Positions 1 through 6,079 of a stretch of 8,466 nt of DNA are shown here, one piece after another; within the stretch, counting starts at the first letter, position 1, and each line of letters starts with the position of its first letter. The stretch is from the NCBI GenBank assembly GCA_021780625.1, contig JAJXYI010000140.1, positions 1 through 8,466 on the forward strand, given 5' to 3'. Below the pieces are notes generated by a model. The model did not search any database. It saw only the letters and a program-made list of their open reading frames with translations, and had not been told where the DNA came from. The position numbers and the translations under genes were made by a program. Source of the stretch: a bacterium (GTDB lineage Bacteria; Verrucomicrobiota; Verrucomicrobiae; Opitutales; Opitutaceae).

Positions 1-1026
<1,026 letters not shown>

Positions 1027-1071
1027 GCCGGCCCCGGCGGGCCCGCGAGGTGCCCCGGCCGCTGGAAATCC

Positions 1072-1096
1072 GGGAAAAAGTGCGCATGGTTTTCCC
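1072..1096 (+). promoter_or_regulatory. Hairpin abutting the msrA start codon
   Basis: GGGAAAA (1072-1078) is the exact reverse complement of TTTTCCC (1090-1096), giving a 7-bp stem with an 11-nt loop. The 3' arm ends directly before the ATG at 1097. The only purine-rich candidate ribosome binding site (GGGAAAAAG) lies in the 5' arm, so folding would hide it. It could control msrA translation, or be a poor terminator for ettA: there is no T-tract after it. The inverted repeat is seen directly; its function is inferred. Confidence 0.35.
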
Positions 1097-1693
1097 ATGC
1101 GACGCCTGCTTTTGATTTTTCCCCTGATCCTCGCAACTTGTGCCATGCAAGCCTCCGAGTCTCCCAAAACCGAATCGATCGTCCTTGGCGGTGGCTGTTT
1201 CTGGTGCGTCCAGGCCGCGTACCAGCTCATCCCCGGGGTTGTGTCGACCACCTGTGGATACGCCGGCGGCCACACCTCCGATCCCACCTACGAGGACGTC
1301 TGCACGGGCGACACGGGCCACGCCGAAGTCGTGAAAGTCGTGTTCGACCCCAAGGTGATTTCCCTCGACCAGATCTTCGCCTATTTCTGGAAGATCCACG
1401 ATCCCACCTCGCTCAACCGCCAGGGTGCCGATGTGGGCACGCAGTACAGGTCCACCATCCTTTATTCGAACGAGGCGCAGAAGGAGGCGGCGGAGCGGGC
1501 GATCGCGGAGGTGCAGCCCTATTACAGCCGCAAGATCGTGACGGTCGTCGCCCCGCTCGAGCACTTTTGGCGGGCCGAGGACTACCATCAGAATTACTTC
1601 GAGAAGCATCCGGATCGCGATTACTGCGCGTACGTGATCGCTCCGAAGATCCACAAGCTCGAGAAGGAGCTTGCCTCCGAAAACAAGAAATAG
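1097..1693 (+). CDS. msrA: Peptide methionine-S-sulfoxide reductase MsrA, exported
   Basis: Reduces methionine-S-sulfoxide in oxidised proteins back to methionine. The 198-residue protein has the catalytic motif GGGCFWC with Cys34, YAGG at 55-58, YEDVCTGDTGHAE (65-77), GADVGTQYRS (110-119) and the late FWRAEDYHQNYF block (158-168). Substrate-pocket residues expected from E. coli MsrA (Tyr55, Glu77, Asp112, Tyr117) are present. The motif is GCFWC rather than the commoner GCFWG, so Cys37 lies three residues after the catalytic Cys; Cys53, Cys69 and Cys177 are further thiols. The N-terminus (RR, then LLLIFPLILATCA) looks like a signal peptide. Cys15 sits in a lipobox-like LATC, but Thr at -1 is atypical, so lipidation is uncertain. 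The protein is therefore probably periplasmic or membrane-anchored. An internal in-frame ATG at 1145 (Met17) would give a cytosolic form, but it lacks a ribosome site. The stop is TAG, unlike the TGA stops of the other genes. Confidence 0.95.
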   Translation: MRRLLLIFPLILATCAMQASESPKTESIVLGGGCFWCVQAAYQLIPGVVSTTCGYAGGHTSDPTYEDVCTGDTGHAEVVKVVFDPKVISLDQIFAYFWKIHDPTSLNRQGADVGTQYRSTILYSNEAQKEAAERAIAEVQPYYSRKIVTVVAPLEHFWRAEDYHQNYFEKHPDRDYCAYVIAPKIHKLEKELASENKK

Positions 1694-1762
1694 GCGCCAC
1701 GTCGCCGCTCCGGAATCGGGATTAGGTGGCCATCTGCGTCGCGTTCGGATTGACCGGACGGA

Positions 1763-2800
1763 ATGACCTCCTCCCCCCAGGGCGATCCGCCTGCCGTGAC
1801 CGTGCTCATGCCGGTCCGCGATGAGGCGGGGACCATCGGCAGGGCCGTGCAGAGCGTGTTCCGGCAGACCCTGCGCGAGTGGGAGCTGGTGATCGTCGAC
1901 GACGGTTCGACCGACGGGACCTGGGAGCGGCTTGTCGAACTCGCTGCGGCGGATCCGCGGATACGCCCCCTGCGCCGACCCGCACGGGGGATCGTGGACG
2001 CGCTCAATGCCGGGCTGGGGGAGGCGAGGGGCCGGCTCGTGGCTCGGATGGATGCCGACGACGAGATGCTGCCCACGCGGCTCGAGGAGCAGGTGAGTTA
2101 CATCGACGAACGGCCCGGGCTCGGCCTCGCCGGCTGTCTCGTTCGCTTCGGGGGCGATCGGTCGCAGGCTCCTGGATACGCGTTGCATGTCGACTGGCTG
2201 AACTCCCTGGTCGAACCCGGGGAGATCGCGCTCAGCCGGTTCGTCGAGTCGCCCTTTGCCCATCCGAGCGTCCTGTTTCGCAGGGAGCTCGTGGAGCGGC
2301 ATGGCGGCTACCGCGGCGGGGACTTTCCCGAGGACTACGAACTCTGGCTTCGCTGGATGGAGGCGGGCGTGGCGATGGGAAAGGTCCCGCGGGAGCTCGT
2401 TGTCTGGCACGATCCCCCGGGGCGGCTCTCGCGGACCGATGCCCGCTATGCGGCGGAGGCTTTTTTCAGGATGAAGGCGCCGTACCTCGCGCGCGCCACG
2501 GCGGCCCTGCTGGGAGGGCGGAAGCTGCTCGTCTGGGGGGCGGGCCGGCTGACGCGCCGCCGGGCGGAGTGGGTGGAGCGCCATGGACTGCGCATCGACG
2601 GGTATGTCGACATCGATCCGGCGAAGATTGGGAGGCCGACGGCCTCGGGGCTGCCTGTCATGGGTCCGGCGGGGCTTCCGCCGCCGTCCGGGGCTTTCGT
2701 GCTGGGTTATGTTTCCAGCCGCGGGGCGCGCGACCTCATTCGCGGCGAACTGCGTTCGCGCGGTTTCTGCGAGGGCCGGGACTTTCTCATAGCTGCCTGA
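1763..2800 (+). CDS. Family 2 glycosyltransferase with C-terminal Rossmann-like domain
   Basis: A predicted cytoplasmic or membrane-associated enzyme of 345 residues that transfers a sugar from a nucleotide-sugar; donor and acceptor are unknown. The GT-A domain (about 11-240) shows TVLMPVRDEAGTI, the nucleotide-binding VDDGSTDGT (45-53), the metal-binding DxD region in RMDADDEM (95-102) and the late acidic pair in FPEDYELWLRW (188-198), the usual catalytic-base region. A separate domain follows: LLVWGAGR (255-262), then GYVDIDPAKIG (280-290) and a GLPVMGPAGLP stretch. This resembles small Rossmann-like nucleotide-binding domains found in sugar-modifying enzymes. No transmembrane helix is seen, so it is not a processive synthase. 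The start is constrained: an in-frame TGA lies at 1751-1753 and 1763 is the first ATG after it. The ribosome site is weak. It lies 69 bases after msrA and 66 bases before the next possible reading frame. It has no other polysaccharide genes beside it, so the pathway cannot be named. Confidence 0.88.
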   Translation: MTSSPQGDPPAVTVLMPVRDEAGTIGRAVQSVFRQTLREWELVIVDDGSTDGTWERLVELAAADPRIRPLRRPARGIVDALNAGLGEARGRLVARMDADDEMLPTRLEEQVSYIDERPGLGLAGCLVRFGGDRSQAPGYALHVDWLNSLVEPGEIALSRFVESPFAHPSVLFRRELVERHGGYRGGDFPEDYELWLRWMEAGVAMGKVPRELVVWHDPPGRLSRTDARYAAEAFFRMKAPYLARATAALLGGRKLLVWGAGRLTRRRAEWVERHGLRIDGYVDIDPAKIGRPTASGLPVMGPAGLPPPSGAFVLGYVSSRGARDLIRGELRSRGFCEGRDFLIAA

Positions 2801-2855
2801 GGCGGCCGGCACTTCGCAAGCCGGGAGTGGACAACCGGGCCCCGACGCTCTTCTT

Positions 2856-2860
2856 AGGGA
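2856..2860 (+). promoter_or_regulatory. Ribosome binding site of the 26-codon leader ORF
   Basis: AGGGA lies 6 bases before the ATG at 2867, a good Shine-Dalgarno spacing. It matters because the Hsp33-like gene downstream has no purine-rich site before its own ATG. Translation may therefore enter here and be passed on. Confidence 0.4.
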
Positions 2861-2866
2861 ACGACC

Positions 2867-2947
2867 ATGGATACGAGCCCGCCCACGAAATCCCGCGCCA
2901 CCGGCCCGTCCGGCGGCCCCTTGCTCCGTCGAAACACCGATGCCTGA
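2867..2947 (+). CDS. Possible 26-residue leader peptide, overlapping the Hsp33-like gene
   Basis: A short reading frame beginning MDTSPPTKSR and ending LLRRNTDA, rich in Pro, Ser, Thr and Arg with no hydrophobic segment. I do not recognise it. Support: a well-placed AGGGA site, mostly G or C at third codon positions (20 of 25, matching the neighbours), and a stop that overlaps the next start by 8 bases (ATGCCTGA, 2940-2947). That layout is typical of translational coupling. It may be a genuine small protein, a leader that times translation of the chaperone gene, or a chance frame in GC-rich DNA. The sequence does not decide between these. A TGGACA at 2828-2833 resembles a -35 box, but no convincing -10 follows. 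Confidence 0.4.
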   Translation: MDTSPPTKSRATGPSGGPLLRRNTDA

Positions 2948-3755
2948 CTCCACCCCTGTCAACACCGCGGACCCTGGGATCGAGGTCGGCACATTCTTCG
3001 TCAGGAACCGCAACACGCTGATTGCGCGTGCGGACCTCGGTCCGCTCTTCGTGGATTACTACCTGCACCTGGCCCAGCACGGCCTGAGGTACGCCGGCGA
3101 ACTTGACGGGCTCTTCAAGCGCTGCCTGGCGGGATTCGTCCTGCACGTCGGGACCCGCCCGTGGAACGAATTGAGCGCCTGGACGCTGCATTTCGAGCGC
3201 CTCGGCCTCAACCTCTTCCTCACGGCTGACAACGAGACCGGTGCCGTCACGGGCCGGCTCTTCGAGGAGGACGTGAAGGCCATGGGCACGAACCTGTTTT
3301 TCTCGGACGTCATCCGCGGAAGTCACCCCAAGCGGCGGAGTGCCGTGGAGTTCCAGGGCGACGATCCGGCTGGCGCTATCCGGACATTCTACGAGCGCAG
3401 TGAACAGCGCGGGATGCGATTGTTCGACCTGGGCGAGGACAAGTTTGTGCTGCTGGTCGAGCATCCGGATTGCGACCGGACCTGGTTCGACGCGCTGGAG
3501 GCGGATGGCGTCCGGCGTATCGACGAACAGGAGACAGTCGTGCCCCTGGAGCGGCGGATCCATCGCTGGCACTGCGGCTGCAACCAGGGCCGCATGATGG
3601 AGGTGCTGGCCTCCGCGTTCCGGCAGGATCCCGACGGCCTGTTCGAAGGCGATCCCAGCCTGGAGATGCGCTGCCCGCGCTGCGGGGCGCGGCACGTGGT
3701 GACCCGCGAGGCGCTCGAGGCCCATGTCGCCGGCAAGGGAAGCCAGGGAACATGA
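2940..3755 (+). CDS. hslO: Hsp33-family redox-regulated chaperone (HslO-like), divergent
   Basis: Hsp33 proteins are cytoplasmic holdases switched on when oxidation breaks a zinc-thiolate centre. This 271-residue protein ends with that centre: C212-x-C214 and C245-x-x-C248, with 31 residues from the second to the third Cys as in E. coli Hsp33 (Cys234 to Cys265). The preceding FYERSEQRGMRLF (150-162) matches the family's YFxxSEQxxTRLF segment, and VEFQGDDPAGAI (136-147) fits the strand before it. Residues 1-130 align only loosely and the protein is about 20 residues shorter than E. coli Hsp33, so it may be a divergent paralogue with altered client binding. Cys62 and Cys178 are extra. No start codon exists in frame between 2868 and 2940, so ATG 2940 is the earliest nearby start, although it lacks a Shine-Dalgarno site. 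Its stop overlaps the pnuC start (ATGA, 3752-3755). Hsp33-family membership is well supported; function as a true HslO is inferred. Confidence 0.85.
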   Translation: MPDSTPVNTADPGIEVGTFFVRNRNTLIARADLGPLFVDYYLHLAQHGLRYAGELDGLFKRCLAGFVLHVGTRPWNELSAWTLHFERLGLNLFLTADNETGAVTGRLFEEDVKAMGTNLFFSDVIRGSHPKRRSAVEFQGDDPAGAIRTFYERSEQRGMRLFDLGEDKFVLLVEHPDCDRTWFDALEADGVRRIDEQETVVPLERRIHRWHCGCNQGRMMEVLASAFRQDPDGLFEGDPSLEMRCPRCGARHVVTREALEAHVAGKGSQGT

Positions 3756-4372
3756 GCGCGATTCTCCGCGACATCTGGGTGGGCATGGCTGGGGCCTCGC
3801 CGATCGAGCAGACGGCGACCGTGCTCGGCATCGTCGGCGTATGGCTGATGATCCGGCAGAGCCTCTGGGCCTTCCCGGTCGGCATGGCGCAGGTCGCGCT
3901 GTCCGCGATCGTCTTCTACCACGCCCGGTTCTACGCGGACATGAAGCTTCAGGGCGTCTATTTTGCGGCGCTTGCGTACGGCTGGTGGCACTGGACGCAC
4001 GGAGGGCCGCAGAAGGATGCGCTGCGGCCCATCACGCGACTCACGCCCGGCGGCTGGGTCGGCGCGGTGGGGGCCTCGATCCTCGGCGGGTTCGTCTGGG
4101 GCTGGTACCTGCGCCATTACACGGATGCGGCCATGCCTTATCGCGATGCATTCATCTCGAGCTTCAGCATCGTCTCGCAGTGGCTCCAGTCGCGGAAGGT
4201 GCTCGAGAACTGGCACGGCTGGATCCTGGTCAACGCGGCTGCCGTGCCCGTGTATTGGATCGGAGGGATGACGTGGTTTGCCGTGCTCTATTTCCTCTTT
4301 CTCCTGATGGCGATCGGGGGCTACCGCGAGTGGCGGCGGGACCTGGCAGGGAAGGGGGCCGCGCGTGCCTGA
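3752..4372 (+). CDS. pnuC: Nicotinamide riboside transporter PnuC
   Basis: An inner-membrane protein of 206 residues that lets nicotinamide riboside diffuse into the cell, where phosphorylation traps it. Hydrophobic segments lie at about 20-35, 39-57, 66-82, 102-120, 156-171 and 173-190. Family motifs are visible: GIVGVWLMIRQSLWAFPVG (26-44), the FYADMKLQGVYFAALAYGWWHW stretch (60-81) and SQWLQSRKVLENWHGWIL (142-159), the last carrying the family's conserved ExW. Bacterial PnuC is usually a little over 200 residues, so this is full length. The ATG overlaps the TGA of the chaperone gene by four bases (ATGA), with AAGGGA at 3735-3740 as a possible ribosome site. Its own end overlaps the kinase start by 8 bases. 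The adjacent kinase uses the imported substrate, which strongly supports the assignment. No NAD-responsive riboswitch is apparent in the short upstream region. Confidence 0.93.
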   Translation: MSAILRDIWVGMAGASPIEQTATVLGIVGVWLMIRQSLWAFPVGMAQVALSAIVFYHARFYADMKLQGVYFAALAYGWWHWTHGGPQKDALRPITRLTPGGWVGAVGASILGGFVWGWYLRHYTDAAMPYRDAFISSFSIVSQWLQSRKVLENWHGWILVNAAAVPVYWIGGMTWFAVLYFLFLLMAIGGYREWRRDLAGKGAARA

Positions 4373-4901
4373 ACGGATCGTGATCTTCGGGCCGGAGTCG
4401 ACGGGCAAGACGACGCTTGCGCGACGGCTTGCGGGACATTTCGGCGAACCCTGGGCCGAGGAGTATGTCCGGCGCTATTGGGACGAACATTCGGGCAACA
4501 TCACGGCCGCCGACCTGGACGCGATCGCGCGGGGACAGGTGGCCGCGGAGGACGCCGCGGCCGCGCGCGCGCGCCGTCGGGTATTCCTGGATACGGATCT
4601 CCTCACCTGCACGATCTGGGACGACCTGCTGTTTCCGGGGGCCTGTCCCGGCTGGGTTCGGGAGGAGGCGGACCGTCGCGCCCGGGACACGGCACTCTAC
4701 CTGCTGTGCTCGACCGACGTTCCCTTTGCTGCCGACCCCCAGCGCTGTTTTCCCGATCCCGAGGACCGCGAGCGCTGCATGCGGCTGTGGCGCGACACGC
4801 TTACCCGGCGCACGGACCGGATCGTGCAGATCGGCGGGGATTGGGACCAGCGTTTCCGCGCCGCCTGCGACGCGGTCGACCGCCTGGGTGGAAATGCCTG
4901 A
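4365..4901 (+). CDS. Ribosylnicotinamide kinase, NadR C-terminal-domain type
   Basis: Phosphorylates nicotinamide riboside to NMN with ATP in the cytoplasm, the step after PnuC uptake. At 178 residues it corresponds only to the kinase domain of NadR; the HTH repressor and NMN adenylyltransferase domains of the roughly 410-residue enterobacterial NadR are absent. Visible features: P-loop FGPESTGKTTLARRLA (8-23), WAEEYVRRYWDEH (30-42), DLDAIARGQ (50-58), the FLDTDLLTCTIWDDLLFPG block (74-92) and the VPFAADPQRCFPDP segment (119-132), all characteristic of this kinase family. The start is GTG at 4365, inside the end of pnuC (GTGCCTGA, 8-base overlap), with AGGGAAGGGGG at 4348-4358 ahead of it. 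Adenylylation of NMN must be done by an enzyme encoded elsewhere. Cys residues at 82, 94, 115, 128 and 138 are numerous for a cytosolic kinase, but nothing shows a redox role. Confidence 0.9.
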   Translation: MPERIVIFGPESTGKTTLARRLAGHFGEPWAEEYVRRYWDEHSGNITAADLDAIARGQVAAEDAAAARARRRVFLDTDLLTCTIWDDLLFPGACPGWVREEADRRARDTALYLLCSTDVPFAADPQRCFPDPEDRERCMRLWRDTLTRRTDRIVQIGGDWDQRFRAACDAVDRLGGNA

Positions 4902-4951
4902 AACGGTTTCTGGGATTGCGCTTTTTCGGCGCATTCTTTGAGGGAGCAGGC

Positions 4952-5803
4952 ATGTCGGATGCATTGACCGAGGATTATTTGAACCGCTTCGGCGCCCTGG
5001 GGCGGCTGTACGGCCGCGGCGCGCTCGAGAGGCTCGCCGCCGCGCACGTCTGTGTGGTCGGGGCGGGAGGGGTCGGCTCCTGGACCGTCGAGGGACTCGC
5101 CCGCAGCGGGATCGGACGACTCACTCTCATCGACCTGGACGACGTGTGCATCACGAACGTCAACCGCCAGTTGCCCGCGCTCGACGGTCAGATCGGCCGA
5201 CCCAAGGTCGAGGCCCTCGCCGAACGGGTGCGCCTCATCAACCCGGGCTGTCGCGTGGGAGCCCGGAGCGCGTATTTTACGGCCACGACTGCGTCGTCGC
5301 TTCTGACGGACGACATGGACTGCGTGGTGGACGCGATCGACGCCATGTCGGCCAAGGCCCTGCTGGTGGCGACCTGCCATCAGCGGAATCTGCGGTGCGT
5401 GTGCATCGGCGGTGCCGGCGGAAAACGCGACGGTACACGGATACGCCGCGGCGATCTGGGGGAGTCCGTCGGCGACGAACTGCTCCGCCAGGTGCGCAAG
5501 AAGCTACGCCGCGATCATGGCTTTGCGCGTGGCGAAGGCCAGCGCTACGGGATTCGGTGCATCTATTCCCAGGAGAAGCCCGTTTATCCGTGGGCGGATG
5601 GCACCTGCCAAACCGAACGGGAGCCCGGTTCCAACCTGCGCATGGATTGCTCGAGCGGCCTGGGTTCTGCGGTTGCGGTTACCGCCGCCTTCGGCCTCGC
5701 CGCCGTCGGCGAGGCCATCGACCTGATCCTGGGTCGCGACGCGTGCGCCAGCCCGGACGTTGCGGAGAGGTCAGCCGCCACCGTCCGTGGCGCTGGCGCC
5801 TGA
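4952..5803 (+). CDS. tcdA: tRNA threonylcarbamoyladenosine dehydratase TcdA (CsdL)
   Basis: An E1-like enzyme that uses ATP to cyclise t6A at tRNA position 37 into ct6A, in the cytoplasm. The 283-residue protein has the RFGALGRLYG start (12-21), the nucleotide loop VVGAGGVGSW (35-44), LIDLDDVCITNVNRQ (59-73) with the E1-type Arg72, Lys85, DAIDAMSAKA (127-136), GGAGG (153-157) and the C-terminal MDCSSGLGSA (231-240). Order and spacing agree with E. coli TcdA (268 residues). ATG 4952 is chosen because AGGGAG (4941-4946) sits 5 bases before it and translation from there gives the family's normal N-terminus. It follows the kinase after 50 bases on the same strand, so it is probably the last gene of the operon, with no obvious biochemical link to NAD salvage. 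The last 20 or so residues (rich in Ala, Ser and Arg) extend beyond the usual end. Confidence 0.93.
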   Translation: MSDALTEDYLNRFGALGRLYGRGALERLAAAHVCVVGAGGVGSWTVEGLARSGIGRLTLIDLDDVCITNVNRQLPALDGQIGRPKVEALAERVRLINPGCRVGARSAYFTATTASSLLTDDMDCVVDAIDAMSAKALLVATCHQRNLRCVCIGGAGGKRDGTRIRRGDLGESVGDELLRQVRKKLRRDHGFARGEGQRYGIRCIYSQEKPVYPWADGTCQTEREPGSNLRMDCSSGLGSAVAVTAAFGLAAVGEAIDLILGRDACASPDVAERSAATVRGAGA

Positions 5804-5830
5804 GCCGGGCGTCCCGCCTCAGAATCGCCC

Positions 5831-5860
5831 AAGGAGGTCCGCCGCCCGCGTGCTCGGCGG
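5831..5860 (+). other. Orphan perfect Shine-Dalgarno followed by a GC hairpin
   Basis: AAGGAGGT (5831-5838) is the full complement of the usual 16S rRNA 3' end, yet only a five-codon frame from GTG 5850 and a two-codon ATG AAA TAA at 5864 follow it. CCGCCG (5839-5844) pairs with CGGCGG (5855-5860) around a 10-nt loop. No T-tract follows, so it is at best a weak terminator for the tcdA operon. It may be the remnant of a lost gene start. Confidence 0.3.
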
Positions 5861-5959
5861 GATATGAAATAAGTTTCTAATCGAGCGCCTCTTAAGCCTT
5901 CTGAATGGCTGGGACAACGGATCTCCCAAGAGCTCATGAATTCGAGGCTTATGTCATAT

Positions 5960-5987
5960 TGCAGTGTTTTCTAAGCCGCTGCAGTGT
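5960..5987 (+). repeat. TGCAGTGT direct repeat, 20-bp period
   Basis: TGCAGTGT occurs at 5960-5967 and again at 5980-5987, exactly 20 bp apart, close to two helical turns. Two copies on one face of the helix would suit a dimeric DNA-binding regulator. They lie roughly 90-120 bases before the phosphorylase ATG. The repeat is certain; the regulatory role is inferred. Confidence 0.35.
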
Positions 5988-6012
5988 GTAATTTTGGCTC
6001 GACAAATGGGAC

Positions 6013-6018
6013 TAGAAT
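6013..6018 (+). promoter_or_regulatory. Candidate -10 box for the phosphorylase gene
   Basis: TAGAAT matches the sigma-70 -10 consensus at five of six positions and lies in AT-rich DNA 61 bases before the ATG. No convincing -35 box sits at 16-18 bp: TTGGCT (5994-5999) is only 13 bp away and TCGACA (5999-6004) only 8. The promoter may depend on an activator, or this may not be the real -10. Confidence 0.25.
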
Positions 6019-6020
6019 AA

Positions 6021-6038
6021 GTAAGCCTTACTGCTTAC
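6021..6038 (+). promoter_or_regulatory. Operator-like palindrome GTAAGC-N6-GCTTAC
   Basis: GTAAGC (6021-6026) and GCTTAC (6033-6038) are perfect inverted repeats around six bases. Nested inside is GTAAG-C-CTTAC (6021-6031). It lies just downstream of the candidate -10, about where transcription would start, so a bound repressor would block initiation. The symmetry is directly visible; the regulator is unknown. Confidence 0.4.
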
Positions 6039-6079
6039 GGCCGAGGTGCCAAAAGTAACTATTTCTTCAACTACAAAAC

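Larger units (their letters stand above)
5861..6079 (+). promoter_or_regulatory. AT-rich intergenic region upstream of the phosphorylase gene
   Basis: Hand count gives 94 G+C in 219 bases (about 43%), a sharp fall from the GC-rich genes on the left. I find no gene here. It holds four TAAGCC hexamers (5893, 5972 and 6022 on the plus strand; 5946 as GGCTTA), a TGCAGTGT direct repeat, an operator-like palindrome at 6021 and a -10-like TAGAAT. TAAGCCT (5893-5899) can pair with AGGCTTA (5945-5951), with TGGGA and TCCCA inside that loop able to form a second stem. The region most likely carries the promoter and control sites for the phosphorylase gene. Confidence 0.5.

Noticed and set aside
1031..1062. 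GC-rich hairpin terminator after ettA
   Set aside because: GGCC and CCGG runs allow several short pairings, but no single long stem and no T-tract are present.
2828..2860. Sigma-70 promoter from TGGACA (2828) before the leader ORF
   Set aside because: The -35-like hexamer matches five of six, but the sequence 16-18 bases on (TTCTTA region) does not resemble a -10 box.
1879..3021. A 380-codon plus-strand frame in another phase
   Set aside because: It overlaps the glycosyltransferase and the chaperone start; its Arg/Gly/Ala-rich product has no family features.
5839..5860. Intrinsic terminator after tcdA
   Set aside because: The 6-bp GC stem has a 10-nt loop and no T-tract follows, so I do not call it a terminator.
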